This document shows, piece by piece, positions 28,031-37,534 of a DNA stretch of 64,000 bases (its first letter is position 1; every line of letters starts with the position of its first letter). Made by a program: the position numbers and the translations under genes. This DNA comes from Microcoleus sp036704825. GTDB lineage: Bacteria; Cyanobacteriota; Cyanobacteriia; Cyanobacteriales; Microcoleaceae. The notes below the pieces were generated by a model, which searched no databases, was not told where the DNA came from, and worked only from the letters and a program-made list of their open reading frames with translations. Location of the stretch: assembly GCA_036704825.1 (NCBI GenBank), contig JAUBSN010000032.1:1-64000 (forward strand), given 5' to 3'.

Positions 28031-28771
28031 TTGGTAACTATTAAATGTCGGGGCATTACCTTCTCGAATGTCGAAGCCGTAATCTTTGACAAAGACGGCA
28101 CTCTAGAGGATTCTCAAGAATTTTTGAGACTGTTGGGTATTAAGCGATCGCGCCTCGCAGACGCTCAAATTCCGGGCGTTGGAGAGCCTTTACAAATGGC
28201 TTTCGGCATCGAAAGCGGTGGCATTGACCCGACGGGTTTGCTAGCAGTAGGTAGTCGCAAGGAAAATGAGATTGTGGCGGCGGGATACATCGCCGAAACC
28301 GGCCGGGGATGGCTGGAATCTTTAACTATTGCGCGCCGCGCTTTTGACGAAGCTGACGAAATGTTTAAAAATAGTGCTGTCTCTCCTTTATTTGTCGGCA
28401 GTTTGGAAGTGCTGAAATATCTTTCGGAAGCGGGTTTAAAACTGGGAATTCTTTCGGCGGCTACGACGGAGGTTGTGCAGAAATTTGTGAAACACCACGC
28501 ATTAGGTGACTACATTCAGTTAGAAATGGGAGTGGATTCCACGCTTCATAAACCCGATCCGAAATTGTTTTTGCAAGCTTGTCAGAAACTCGGAGTAAAT
28601 CCCGCAGCAACTTTGATGGTAGGAGATTCAGCGGGCGATATTCAGATGGGTAAAAATGCGGGCGCGGCTGGCTGTATCGGGATTTGTTGGGGAAAGGCGG
28701 AGGTTAGTCATTTGGAAAATGCTGATGTGGCGATCGCATCTTTGGATGAAATTACAATTTTAGCAGATTGA
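28031..28771 (+). CDS. HAD-superfamily hydrolase
   Basis: A 246-residue phosphatase-like protein with the HAD motifs: DKDGTLEDS (nucleophile Asp), a ILSAAT motif II with Ser/Thr, the Lys in HKPDPKLF, and VGDSAGDIQMG (motif IV). A cap region lies between motifs I and II, as in phosphoglycolate phosphatase-like members. The start is TTG (28031), 9 bp after ACGGAG; no ATG is better placed. Substrate unknown. Confidence 0.85.
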   Translation: MVTIKCRGITFSNVEAVIFDKDGTLEDSQEFLRLLGIKRSRLADAQIPGVGEPLQMAFGIESGGIDPTGLLAVGSRKENEIVAAGYIAETGRGWLESLTIARRAFDEADEMFKNSAVSPLFVGSLEVLKYLSEAGLKLGILSAATTEVVQKFVKHHALGDYIQLEMGVDSTLHKPDPKLFLQACQKLGVNPAATLMVGDSAGDIQMGKNAGAAGCIGICWGKAEVSHLENADVAIASLDEITILAD

Positions 28772-28779
28772 GCAAACAT

Positions 28780-28919
28780 CACATCAATTCCGGTTGTACG
28801 GGAATGATTGTTGACAGTTGACTGTTGACTGTTGACGGGCGGGTCAAAAAACTGAATGGTTGAATGTTAACTGTTGACTCGATTTGATGATTCCGATGCA
28901 ACCGGAAAGGATATGAGAT
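28780..28919. mobile_element. MITE-like inverted-repeat element, copy 2
   Basis: Left end CATCAATTCCGGTTGTACGG (from 28783) and right end TTCCGATGCAACCGGAAAGG (28891-28910) are inverted copies of the ends found at 22865 and 33817. The interior carries TTGACTG heptamer repeats (28809-28836) instead of the GCGAGCG palindrome. Confidence 0.5.
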
Positions 28920-28946
28920 GTTGCAGCATTGTCAATAATCCTTTTA

Positions 28947-29021
28947 GGAACAGGCTTTCGGGCAACTGAAGCGAGAGAGGAATTGTATTGTGGAACAGGC
29001 TTTCGGGCAACTGAAGCGAGA
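28947..29021. repeat. 30-bp direct repeat (GGAACAGGCTTTCGGGC...)
   Basis: The same 30 bp occurs at 28947-28976 and 28992-29021, starting GGAACAGGCTTTCGGGCAAC. The core matches the GTGGAACAGGC hairpin repeats at 27.9 and 40.3 kb. It lies at the 3' end of the GNAT gene. Confidence 0.75.
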
Positions 29022-29047
29022 ATGGTGCAACATCTCAGTCCCTACAG

Positions 29048-29536
29048 CTAACAACGCAAACCCAGAATTACGACATCTCTTTCAACGCCGTCAAGTTCGG
29101 CAACTTGCGGCAGATATCCCCACTGCTGAAAGCCAAATTTCTCAAACAATCTTACACTCGGCTGATTGTGAGCAAAAATTATGCCCATGAGAGTTTTAAG
29201 CTTCAATTCTGGACTCCGCACAATTGCCGATTGCAATAATTTTTGTCCGATTCCGCAGCGCTGGCGATCGGGTGCGACGTAGATGCTAATTTCTGCTGTA
29301 TGCTGATAGGCAGGGCGCCCGTAGAAAAGCTGAAAACTCAGCCAGCCAACAATATTTTGTTCTGATTCGATTACCAAAATCGGCCAGGAATTGGGGGAGT
29401 GTTCTCTGTACCACGGGAGGCGGCTTTCGACTGAGACTGCTTTTAAATCTGCTGTGGCCATTCTGCCCGGTATTGCTGCGTTGTATATTTGGACAATTGC
29501 TGGCAAATCGCTTTCTACTGCGTCGCGGATTTTCAT
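29048..29536 (-). CDS. GNAT-family N-acetyltransferase
   Basis: A 162-residue enzyme of the phosphinothricin/methionine-sulfoximine acetyltransferase-like branch. It starts MKIRDAVESDLPAIVQIYN. The acetyl-CoA pyrophosphate loop is visible as DRQRCGIGQKLL (about 91-102), followed by HNQPSVRLFEKFGF near the end. Substrate is probably an amino acid analogue or other small amine. It is followed by repeat DNA and preceded by tsaD on the same strand. Confidence 0.85.
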   Translation of the reverse strand: MKIRDAVESDLPAIVQIYNAAIPGRMATADLKAVSVESRLPWYREHSPNSWPILVIESEQNIVGWLSFQLFYGRPAYQHTAEISIYVAPDRQRCGIGQKLLQSAIVRSPELKLKTLMGIIFAHNQPSVRLFEKFGFQQWGYLPQVAELDGVERDVVILGLRC

Positions 29537-29542
29537 CGTTTG

Positions 29543-29615
29543 GTTAACTGTTGACTGTTGACTGTTGGCTGTTGGCCGTTGGCTGTTAACTAATGACTAA
29601 TGACTAATAACTAAT
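29543..29615. repeat. TGTTGAC and TAATGAC heptamer repeats
   Basis: About ten heptamer units (ACTGTTG, GCTGTTG, then ACTAATG) fill the gap between tsaD and the GNAT gene and end at the tsaD stop codon. Confidence 0.8.
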
Positions 29616-30687
29616 GACTCTTCTTGTACAGTTCCATAATATCGCTGAGGGTCATCCGCGAATTTGCTCCCAAAGTCAGCGGTGAGGTGTGTCCTCGCTG
29701 CAAGTGTTCAGCAGCCGCACAGCCGATCATTGCGGCGTTGTCCGTACAATATTTTAATGGCGGAAACAATACCCGCAAGTTGTGTTTTGCTGCTGCTGCT
29801 TGTAAGTGTTTTCGGAGTCCGCTGTTTGCTGCAACTCCGCCGCCGACTACAATAGTGGTAAGCCCGAAATTTAGAGCACAGTCGATCGCTCTTTTTGTTA
29901 AACTCTTAGCTACAGTTTCCTGAAAGCTGGCCGCAATATCATTAACTGTAGAGGCAGGCAAAATGCCTTCGGCATTCACATTGTTATTTTGTTTTTTGAG
30001 TTTCTGCACTAATTGCAAAACTGCGGTTTTCAAGCCGCTAAAACTGCTGTGGTAAGGATGGTAGCCACCACCAGGCAAGGAAATTCTACCTTCTGGTAGA
30101 GGGTATGCTTGGGAATTCCCAAGGGCGGCCAATTTGTCAATCAGGGGCCCGCCGGGATATCCTAGCTGCAACAGTCTCGCCACTTTATCAAAAGCTTCGC
30201 CGGCGGCGTCGTCGCGTGTTTGTCCTAAAGTTTCATAAACACCGCAATCTTTGACGTAAATTAAGCTGGTGTGTCCCCCGGAAACTAACAAACACAAAAA
30301 CGGTGGCTGCAAGTCTGGTTCGATAAGGTAAGAAGCATAGATGTGCCCTTCGAGGTGGTGGACGCCTAAAAAAGGTTTTTGATGGACGATTGCCAAGCTT
30401 TTCGCCGCTGTCAGCCCGACTAACAATGCACCTACTAAACCGGGGGCACAAGTCGCAGCAATGCCGTCAATTTCTGACCAACTCAGGTTTGCTTCACCGA
30501 GACACTGGGCAATTACCTGATTGAGCATTTCTAGGTGACTCCGCGAAGCCACTTCCGGCACTACCCCGCCATACTGCTCGTGGATTTTAATTTGCGATGC
30601 TACAACATTGCTGCAAACTTGACGATTCTTAACAATTGCTGCTGCTGTTTCGTCACAACTTGTTTCGATTGCGAAAATGGTTGCCAT
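29611..30687 (-). CDS. tsaD: tRNA threonylcarbamoyladenosine transferase TsaD
   Basis: A 358-residue protein with the family's ETSCDETAAA start, the metal-binding HLEGHIYASYL, LLVSGGHTSL, and GGGVAANSGLR. With TsaB and TsaE it transfers the threonylcarbamoyl group to A37 of ANN-decoding tRNAs. Length is normal. It is divergent from psaF, with a 330-bp shared upstream region. Confidence 0.97.
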   Translation of the reverse strand: MATIFAIETSCDETAAAIVKNRQVCSNVVASQIKIHEQYGGVVPEVASRSHLEMLNQVIAQCLGEANLSWSEIDGIAATCAPGLVGALLVGLTAAKSLAIVHQKPFLGVHHLEGHIYASYLIEPDLQPPFLCLLVSGGHTSLIYVKDCGVYETLGQTRDDAAGEAFDKVARLLQLGYPGGPLIDKLAALGNSQAYPLPEGRISLPGGGYHPYHSSFSGLKTAVLQLVQKLKKQNNNVNAEGILPASTVNDIAASFQETVAKSLTKRAIDCALNFGLTTIVVGGGVAANSGLRKHLQAAAAKHNLRVLFPPLKYCTDNAAMIGCAAAEHLQRGHTSPLTLGANSRMTLSDIMELYKKSH

Positions 30688-31017
30688 TAACTGGTAATTT
30701 TATTTGATAGGTTAGCTATTGCTAGCTTAACTAATTCGGCGCGAGTCCCCCTCTCTACCTGTACTCAGGTTATTGTTAAGGGATTTTTGCCCGATCGACA
30801 GGTAAGACCATCATCTGATGCAATGAAGGAATATCCTCGCGCTATTGCTAGCTCAGCACTGACCTATGAAAACGCGAATCCCTCATTCTATTGGGCTTTG
30901 CCGCATTAATGATGGATACTTGAGACTGTCAACAAACACGGTAATCTGGATTCCAGATCGGCAAGTTGAAATGCTTGTACAAAAACTTATTGTTTTGTAA
31001 CAAAAGGAAACAATTCC
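30688..31017. other. Divergent tsaD/psaF promoter region
   Basis: 330 bp between divergent genes with no open frame. It must contain the light-regulated psaF promoter. AAAAGGAAA at 31001-31009 is the psaF Shine-Dalgarno. I cannot assign specific regulator sites. Confidence 0.45.
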
Positions 31018-31506
31018 ATGCGACGATTGTTTGCTGCAATTTTAGTGTTGAGTGTCTGGATCAGTTTTGCTCCAGTTGCTTCGGCTTACAATTTAGTGCC
31101 GTGCAAGGACTCTCCCGAATTCAAGGAACTGGCTAAAAATGCCCGTTCTACGAATGGCGACCCCGCATCTGCCAAAGCAAGATTCGAGCGCTATTCTCAA
31201 GCGATGTGCGGCCCGGAAGGATACCCGCACTTGATCGTAGACGGCAACTTGAGCAAAGCAGGGGACTTTTTGATTCCCAGCGTGCTGTTCTTGTATATCG
31301 CAGGTTGGATTGGTTGGGTAGGCCGCGCTTATCTGCAAGCAGCCAAAAAATCTGACTCTCCTGAGGAAAAAGAGATTATTATCGATGTTCCAAAGGCAGT
31401 CGCATTGATGTTGAGCGGCGTTTTATGGCCTCTGGCAGCTCTCACATCAATCACCAGCGGTGAAATGTTTGCGAAGGACGACGAAATTACTGTTTCGCCG
31501 CGCTAG
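31018..31506 (+). CDS. psaF: Photosystem I reaction centre subunit III (PsaF)
   Basis: A 162-residue protein with a cleavable N-terminal lumen-targeting signal ending at ASA (about residue 23), then the mature LVPCKDSPEFKELAKNA and the two-cysteine lumenal domain (CKDS, MCGPEG), followed by helices at about 85-105 and 125-145. PsaF lies at the lumenal/peripheral side of PSI near the donor site. psaJ follows 117 bp downstream, the normal pair. Confidence 0.97.
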   Translation: MRRLFAAILVLSVWISFAPVASAYNLVPCKDSPEFKELAKNARSTNGDPASAKARFERYSQAMCGPEGYPHLIVDGNLSKAGDFLIPSVLFLYIAGWIGWVGRAYLQAAKKSDSPEEKEIIIDVPKAVALMLSGVLWPLAALTSITSGEMFAKDDEITVSPR

Positions 31507-31623
31507 CAATTTGGGATTTGAGATTTTAGATTTGAGTTGGTTTACAAATTCCCAGCCTAAAACCCTTAATCTAAAATCGGTTCGCATAATTTAAGTTGTC
31601 TCGACTTTTGAGGAGCAGTATTC

Positions 31624-31752
31624 ATGCAATACTTTCTGAAGTATCTTTCGACCGCACCAGTATTGACAGCAGCTTGGATGGTGATAACGGCAGGAATTTT
31701 AATTGAATTCAACCGTTTTTTCCCAGACTTGCTTTTCCATCCGATGCCATAA
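31624..31752 (+). CDS. psaJ: Photosystem I reaction centre subunit IX (PsaJ)
   Basis: A 42-residue single-helix protein starting MQYFLKYLSTAPVLTAAWM and ending FPDLLFHPMP, typical of PsaJ, which packs against PsaF in PSI. A GAGGAG Shine-Dalgarno lies 9 bp upstream. A weak hairpin (TAGGTT/AACCTA near 31767) follows. Confidence 0.96.
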   Translation: MQYFLKYLSTAPVLTAAWMVITAGILIEFNRFFPDLLFHPMP

Positions 31753-31937
31753 AAAATCAGTGGGCTTAGGTTCCCAAACCTAGGAAAAAAGTTGAGAGTT
31801 TTGAAGTTGGAGCGGTGATTTATCAAGTTATTTCAAAGCTCAAATATCAAAACTCTCAAACCGAAGCAGTCAGTGCAAAACTAGCGCCTAAATAGGTGAA
31901 AGCCAAGGATATAAACTGTTTAGTTATCAATTAGTGC

Positions 31938-31985
31938 CCAATGACTAATGGCTAATGGCTAATGACTAATGACTAATGACTAATA
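31938..31985. repeat. TAATGAC heptamer repeat
   Basis: About seven units of TAATGAC/TAATGGC end 10 bp before the nitrilase-family start codon. Confidence 0.8.
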
Positions 31986-31995
31986 TTGTGAATCG

Positions 31996-32808
31996 ATGAA
32001 GTCTTATCTCGCCGCAGCAATTCAAATGACTAGCTTGCCTGACCTGCAAAAAAATTTGGTTCAGGCAGAGGAATTAATCGACCTGGCAGTGCGTCGGGGT
32101 GCAGAGTTAGTTTCGTTACCAGAAAATTTCTCGTTTATGGGAGAAGAGGAGGAAAAGATTGCTTCTGCAGAGGCGATCGGGCTCCTAAGCGAAAAATTCC
32201 TCAAAACAATGGCCCAGCGTTTCCAGGTAACGATTCTCGGCGGCGGGTTCCCGGTGCCGACTCCAGGGGGGAAGGTATACAATACCTCTTTGCTGGTAGA
32301 CCAAAACGGGACGGAAGTGGCAAGGTACAGAAAAGTACATTTGTTCGACGTGAATGTGCCAGACGGCATTACTTACAGGGAATCGAACACCGTCAAAGCT
32401 GGTGAAGAGTTGCCACCGATTTATGTGTCGCCGGAGTTGGGGACGCTGGGACTTTCGGTGTGCTACGACGTGCGGTTCCCGGAAGTGTACAGGCATTTGT
32501 CGTACAAGGGGGCCGATATTTTGTTCGTGCCGGCGGCGTTTACTGCTTACACTGGCAAGGATCACTGGAAGGTTTTGCTGCAAGCTAGGGCGATCGAGAA
32601 TACTTGTTATACGATCGCCCCTGCACAAACTGGCCGCCACTACGGTCGCCGTCAAACTCACGGTCACGCGATGATTGTAGACCCTTGGGGTGTGGTTTTG
32701 GTGGATGCTGGAGACGAACCGGGTGTGGCGATTGCAGAAATTAATCCCGATAGATTAGAACAAGTCCGCCGCCAGATGCCGTCGCTGCAACACCGGGTTT
32801 TTCTGTGA
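31996..32808 (+). CDS. Carbon-nitrogen hydrolase (nitrilase family, Nit1-like)
   Basis: A 270-residue enzyme with the catalytic triad of the family: Glu in LPENFSF (43), Lys in YRKVHLFD (about 115), and Cys in LSVCYDVRFPE (about 153). The sequence is closest in style to deaminated-glutathione amidase/Nit1 proteins (RQTHGHAMIVDPWG near the C-terminus), which repair a side product of transaminases. Substrate is inferred from family. Confidence 0.87.
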   Translation: MKSYLAAAIQMTSLPDLQKNLVQAEELIDLAVRRGAELVSLPENFSFMGEEEEKIASAEAIGLLSEKFLKTMAQRFQVTILGGGFPVPTPGGKVYNTSLLVDQNGTEVARYRKVHLFDVNVPDGITYRESNTVKAGEELPPIYVSPELGTLGLSVCYDVRFPEVYRHLSYKGADILFVPAAFTAYTGKDHWKVLLQARAIENTCYTIAPAQTGRHYGRRQTHGHAMIVDPWGVVLVDAGDEPGVAIAEINPDRLEQVRRQMPSLQHRVFL

Positions 32809-33161
32809 AGGAATTTTGAGACCAATGGGCCTCAAAATTTCAGTACCCGTCAGCGACAAGCCATGAAAAGTTTTTGTTCTAGCGAGGAATTGTGTACGTT
32901 CGTACACAAAAAAAACTTAGATCGCGTGCGTGCGATCGACCAAAAGAAGCCAGTGGGGGGCGGATTTACGCCGATCTGTGACTGATATTGTCGATCGGGC
33001 GTGACTAGACGCCCCGACAGCTTAATATATTGTTTTTTCCTGCAGATGAACGGCCAATAACTCGCGATAAAATGTCTAAGGCAGGTTCAATGGACGTGCA
33101 CTTCTGCTAAAAGGCGAATTGATGAAAGTAGAATTGCACGAAATGCGTCTTTTTTGGAGAA
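32809..33161. other. Intergenic region upstream of ilvN
   Basis: 353 bp without a gene. A palindrome TTGTGTACG-TT-CGTACACAA lies at 32890-32909, followed by an A tract. It could be an operator or a reverse-strand terminator. ilvN has TTTTGGAG 5 bp before its start. Confidence 0.5.
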
Positions 33162-33680
33162 ATGAAACACACTCTTTCGGTTTTAGTTGAAGATGAAGCG
33201 GGTGTCCTCACTCGAATTGCTGGTTTGTTTGCCCGTAGGGGTTTTAATATTGAAAGTCTCGCCGTTGGTCCGGCGGAACAAGGGGGAGTGTCTCGGATTA
33301 CGATGGTTGTACCCGGAGATGACCAAGTTATTGAGCAGTTGACAAAGCAACTGTACAAGTTGATTAACGTGCTGAAAGTTCAGGATATAACGGAAATTCC
33401 CTGTGTGGAACGGGAGTTGATGTTGCTGAAAGTTAATGCTGCTAGCGGGACGCGATCGGAGATAATTGAGTTAGCTCAGATTTTTAGAGCGCGAGTTGTG
33501 GATATTGGTGATGATACGCTGACATTGGAAGTTGTGGGAGATCCCGGTAAAATGGTGGCGATCGTCCAGGTTCTCAATAGATTTGGGATTAAGGAAATTG
33601 CTCGTACTGGGAAAATTGCCCTGACGCGGGAGTCGGGGGTAAATACTGAGTTTCTCAAGTCTTTGGAAGCGAAAGTTTGA
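33162..33680 (+). CDS. ilvN: Acetolactate synthase small (regulatory) subunit
   Basis: A 172-residue protein with an N-terminal ACT domain (HTLSVLVEDEAGVLTRIAGL, then RRGFNIESLAVGP) and the C-terminal ALS small-subunit domain (ERELMLLKVNA, VEVVGDPGKM-like). It gives the large subunit full activity and valine feedback inhibition in branched-chain amino acid synthesis. Length is normal. The large subunit gene is not in the window. Confidence 0.96.
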   Translation: MKHTLSVLVEDEAGVLTRIAGLFARRGFNIESLAVGPAEQGGVSRITMVVPGDDQVIEQLTKQLYKLINVLKVQDITEIPCVERELMLLKVNAASGTRSEIIELAQIFRARVVDIGDDTLTLEVVGDPGKMVAIVQVLNRFGIKEIARTGKIALTRESGVNTEFLKSLEAKV

Positions 33681-33750
33681 GTCAGTGGTAAGTGGTAAGT
33701 GGTCAGTAGTCATTAGTCATTGGTCATTAGTCAGGAGTCATTAGTTATTA
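33681..33750. repeat. AGTGGTA and TTAGTCA tandem repeats
   Basis: AGTGGTA-type units followed by CATTAGT heptamers start right at the ilvN stop codon. Confidence 0.75.
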
Positions 33751-33816
33751 GCCAGAAAGAATGTTTTAACTTTTAACTTTCGACTTCCTATGACGAACGA
33801 TCGATGACCAATGACC

Positions 33817-33937
33817 AAGGATATCGTGTCCGTTGCGTCGGAATCATTATTTTCCGAGTTCAGGACTCTGATTCATCTCAGCTCGCGAGACGCTCGCACT
33901 GCGCTATCATTCCGATGTAACGCAATTGGATATGACA
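33817..33937. mobile_element. MITE-like inverted-repeat element, copy 3
   Basis: Left end GATATCGTGTCCGTTGCGTC (33820-33839) and right end TTCCGATGTAACGCAATTGG (33910-33929) match the ends of the elements at 22865 and 28780. The interior ends with GAGACGCTCGCACTGC, also shared with copy 1. Confidence 0.55.
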
Positions 33938-33985
33938 ACTGACAACTGACAACTGACAACTGACAACTAACAACTGACAACTGAC
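33933..33985. repeat. ACTGACA heptamer repeat
   Basis: Seven units of GACAACT between the element and the stop codon of the following minus-strand gene. Confidence 0.8.
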
Positions 33986-33988
33986 TAA

Positions 33989-36900
33989 TTACCATTTAGG
34001 TTGACTTTCTATCAGAAGTGTGGTAGCGATGCTGTCTATCGGCTTTGAGAAAAAGTATCCTTGTCCGTATTCGCATTGCAGTGCTCTGAGTAAATTAAGC
34101 TGTTCGCTGGTTTCGATTCCTTCAGCAATTACATCCATACCTAAATGGCTGGCTAAAATTAAAATAGTTTGTACAATCGCTTCGTTGCCTTCATCTTCAG
34201 TCATGCGGCTGACAAAAGCTCGATCGATTTTTAAAGCGTCAGTTGGAAAAGTGTGCAGGCGGCTCAAAGAAGAATAGCCAGTGCCGAAATCGTCAATATA
34301 TAATTGAATTTCTAAATTTTTCAATTCCGCGAGGATAGCGACGGCAGATTCGGCATTCTCCATGATGACGCCTTCAGTAATTTCTAACTTTAAAGTGCGG
34401 GGGTCAAGCTGAGTTTCTTGTAAAATTTCGCGAATGCGATCGATTAAATCGGGTTGCTTAAATTGTTGGTTAGAAAGGTTGACGCTGACAGTCAACGGCG
34501 GATTGGTTGGGAATTTTTGGTGCCACTCGTGGATCTGATGACAAGCCGATCGCATCATCCACCAGCCAATAGGTATAATCAATCTAGTTTCTTCTGCTAC
34601 TAAAATAAACTCGCCGGGAGATACGACACCCCGCAGCGGGTGATACCACCGCAGCAGGGCTTCAAAACCCCTGATTGTACCGCTAGTTAGAGAAACGATG
34701 GGCTGATAGTAAAGCTGAAATTCCTCGGAGTCTAAAGCGCGCCGCAGGTCGTTTTCCAGTTGCAAAAGGGCGACGGCACGAGTGTGCATACTCAAGTCAA
34801 AAACTTCGTGGCGAGCTTTGCCCAATTCCTTAGCATGATACATGGCAGCATCTGCATCTCGGAGCAGTTCTTCCGGTCGATCGTACAACATGGGGAACGG
34901 GGCATTGCGAACAGGAGAGTCAGAAGATAAGCAAGACAAAGAAGTTTCCCGATCGAGATTTCCCAGATTTTCGGGACTCGACAGTTTGCTGGTTTCCCTT
35001 GGATACGGAGGATAACCAGAACAAACAATCCCAATGCTAGCACTGGTAAAAACTTGATATTCGTTAAGGTAAAAAGGCTCTGCCAGTTCCGCCTGCACTC
35101 GTTCGGCAATCTGGATCGCATCCTCGGTGTTTTTGATATTTTCGAGCAAAATAGCGAATTCGTCGCCGCCGAGACGAGCAACAGTATCTCCAGCGCGCAA
35201 ACAGGTTCCCAGGCGCTGCGCGATCGCGATCAGCAACCGATCCCCCACTAAATGCCCCAAACTGTCGTTAACAACCTTAAAGCGATCGAGATCGATAAAC
35301 AGCACCGCAAACAAAATCTCCGGGCGGCGTTTTGAAAGGTCGATCGCGTGCCCCAAGCGATCCATAAATAAAGCTCGGTTGGGCAAACCCGTTAGCATAT
35401 CGTGCAAAGCATCGTGTACTAACTTATCTTCTGCTATTTTGCGGAGGGTAATATCTTCGACAGTACCTTCGTAGTAAAGTAAATTTCCGTCAGGGTCGCG
35501 AACTGCCCGGCCGTTCTCGGAAACCCAGATAGTAGTGCCGTCAGCGCGGTAAACTTGGGACTCGAACTCAGACACAAAACCGTGTTTTTCGATCGCGCGC
35601 AAAAACTCGCTGCGGCGGTTGGGATCGACGTAGAGTTGGCGGTCTATGTCTTGGATGTTCGCGATCAATTCGGCGGCCGACTCGTAGCCATAAATTCTTG
35701 CCAAAGCAGGGTTAGCGCTGAGGTAGCGCCCGTCGGGCGTGGTCTGGAAAATTCCTTCGATCGCATTTTCAAAGATGCTGCGGTATTTCTCTTCAGCCTG
35801 TTGCAGCGCGAATTCTGCCTGCTTGCGATCGCTGATATCGGTCAACGTGCCGAGATAGCCTAGAACTTCCCCGCTTTTGGTCATTTCTGGCACTGCTTGC
35901 CAAAATACCCAGGTTGTGAAGTCACCGTTGCAAAAGCGGTACTCTAACTTACAGGGTAGCTTGTCAGTGACAGCGCGATACCACTGGCTCAAAACACGCT
36001 CGCGGTCTTCGGGATGCAAACTTTGCGCCCAACCTTCGCCTAGTGCCTTTGGCGCAGTCAGCCCCGCCATCTCCAAAAATCGCTCGTTGACGTACAAGCA
36101 ATCTCCAGCAGCGTCGGCGCGGAAAATCCCGACAGGCAGTATTTTTGCCAAGGTGTAATAGCGGTATTCGCTTTCTAGCAGCGCGCTGGCAGCTACTTTA
36201 GTCTCTGTGATGTCAAACATTGCGCCTTGAAGAATCACAGACTTGCTTGCTTCATCGCGAACTGCAGTCGCTCGATCGCGGAACCAGACGACTCGGCCGT
36301 TGCGGGCGATCGCGCGGTATTCTGAAACCAGCGACCCCTCGCAGAAGATATCTTCTCCATCGCAGAATTTCTGTGTAGCGTTTTCCGCTAACACGCGGTC
36401 ACGGTCTTCTGGGTGAACGAGTTTCAGCCACAGATCGGGATCGGCTCTCCATTCGGCTACAGAATAACCTAGAAAAGTCTCGATTTGCGGGCTGATGTAA
36501 AGTTTGGCAGCCTTGCGGTTGAGGGGAGAAATGTAGGTGACAGCAGGCATTTGTTCTACCAGGGCGCAGTATTTCGCTTCTACAGTGGACAGTGCTGCTT
36601 CTAGGCGCTGCCGCTCTAATTCGGCGGCGGCCCGTCCGGCAAAGATGCTGAGAATTAATAGGAATTTGGCAAGATGTGCTTCCACCAGGGGGCGATCGTG
36701 GAAAATACAAATAATGCCTAAAGGTTCGCCGTAAGAGTTTTTCAGCAAGACTCCCAGGAAACTGCGCGCACCTGTCATCACCGGTCTGCGGTCTTCTGGA
36801 AAGGTTTCCCAGAGGTAGTCGGGACAGGAATACATTCCCCCCTCCAGCACCCGCGCTTCGGGAGTATTGGCGATGTCGCACTCAAAGTTTGGCTGCTGCT

Positions 36901-37534
36901 GTCCGCCGCTCCAAAAACTGATAAGTTGCAATCTATCGGCAGCAGCATCGATGCGTGGCTTCGACTTAATCGATTTGGCAGCGGCGGCGGTGCGAACTCC
37001 GAGTGCTGAGGCTAAGTGGCAAACTAAGGCATCAAAGAATTCTGCTCCCCCTGGCGACTCAATACCTGCTAGGATTTCGCCCAGCAAATCTTCCTCTAAT
37101 TGCTCGGAAGGAGTAACTTTGGGAGGATTCTCGGCATTCGGGCGATCGGGATTTTCCCCCATCGAACCCGAAATGCTCAGACTTAGGGTTTTGCTGGTTC
37201 CAGACTCCACCACAGGCGAAGAATTCACAGTTAGGCGCTGTTGCTTGGTCAAGAATACAGCGTGTCCAATACCTAAAACTTTACCCAAGAAGTTGTCAGT
37301 TGCCGACCACAGATTTGAGTTGGAGGAAATCAAAAACTTTTTCCGCATTTTCAATCCTCCAGATAAATCGTCGGGTTTTAATTCTGCCAACTGCCGTTGC
37401 TCGTCGGCTAGCGGTAGACTAGATGGCCTTGGCCGACACTTGAGATAAATCGCGGACACCACGGCTAAAGTCGCCGATAATCCCAGAAGATATGCAACAA
37501 TCTCAAAGTAAAAAAATAAATCTCGATCGAACAT
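33989..37534 (-). CDS. GAF-PAS-GGDEF-EAL cyclic-di-GMP protein
   Basis: A 1181-residue protein with an N-terminal membrane helix (about residues 10-28), a linker, a GAF domain (about 150-310), three PAS/PAC domains (about 320-690), GGDEF with an intact motif (RLGGDEF) and EAL with EALLRW, NLSNQQF, LEITEG and DDFGTGYSS. Both catalytic sites look complete. The GGDEF domain has an extra, low-complexity loop of about 50 residues after TSASIGIV that I do not expect in the family. It resembles the protein at 3432-6914 but is not a close copy. Confidence 0.92.
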   Translation of the reverse strand: MFDRDLFFYFEIVAYLLGLSATLAVVSAIYLKCRPRPSSLPLADEQRQLAELKPDDLSGGLKMRKKFLISSNSNLWSATDNFLGKVLGIGHAVFLTKQQRLTVNSSPVVESGTSKTLSLSISGSMGENPDRPNAENPPKVTPSEQLEEDLLGEILAGIESPGGAEFFDALVCHLASALGVRTAAAAKSIKSKPRIDAAADRLQLISFWSGGQQQPNFECDIANTPEARVLEGGMYSCPDYLWETFPEDRRPVMTGARSFLGVLLKNSYGEPLGIICIFHDRPLVEAHLAKFLLILSIFAGRAAAELERQRLEAALSTVEAKYCALVEQMPAVTYISPLNRKAAKLYISPQIETFLGYSVAEWRADPDLWLKLVHPEDRDRVLAENATQKFCDGEDIFCEGSLVSEYRAIARNGRVVWFRDRATAVRDEASKSVILQGAMFDITETKVAASALLESEYRYYTLAKILPVGIFRADAAGDCLYVNERFLEMAGLTAPKALGEGWAQSLHPEDRERVLSQWYRAVTDKLPCKLEYRFCNGDFTTWVFWQAVPEMTKSGEVLGYLGTLTDISDRKQAEFALQQAEEKYRSIFENAIEGIFQTTPDGRYLSANPALARIYGYESAAELIANIQDIDRQLYVDPNRRSEFLRAIEKHGFVSEFESQVYRADGTTIWVSENGRAVRDPDGNLLYYEGTVEDITLRKIAEDKLVHDALHDMLTGLPNRALFMDRLGHAIDLSKRRPEILFAVLFIDLDRFKVVNDSLGHLVGDRLLIAIAQRLGTCLRAGDTVARLGGDEFAILLENIKNTEDAIQIAERVQAELAEPFYLNEYQVFTSASIGIVCSGYPPYPRETSKLSSPENLGNLDRETSLSCLSSDSPVRNAPFPMLYDRPEELLRDADAAMYHAKELGKARHEVFDLSMHTRAVALLQLENDLRRALDSEEFQLYYQPIVSLTSGTIRGFEALLRWYHPLRGVVSPGEFILVAEETRLIIPIGWWMMRSACHQIHEWHQKFPTNPPLTVSVNLSNQQFKQPDLIDRIREILQETQLDPRTLKLEITEGVIMENAESAVAILAELKNLEIQLYIDDFGTGYSSLSRLHTFPTDALKIDRAFVSRMTEDEGNEAIVQTILILASHLGMDVIAEGIETSEQLNLLRALQCEYGQGYFFSKPIDSIATTLLIESQPKW

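Noticed and set aside
29543..29615. Heptamer repeat blocks as possible CRISPR arrays (also at 31938, 33933 and 54313)
   Set aside because: The units are 7 bp with no unique spacers of constant length, so they are short tandem repeats.
32890..32909. Palindrome as a LexA or NtcA operator upstream of ilvN
   Set aside because: It only partly fits either consensus (GTAC-N4-GTAC, not a clean GTA-N8-TAC), and it is about 250 bp from ilvN. Kept only as an unassigned palindrome.
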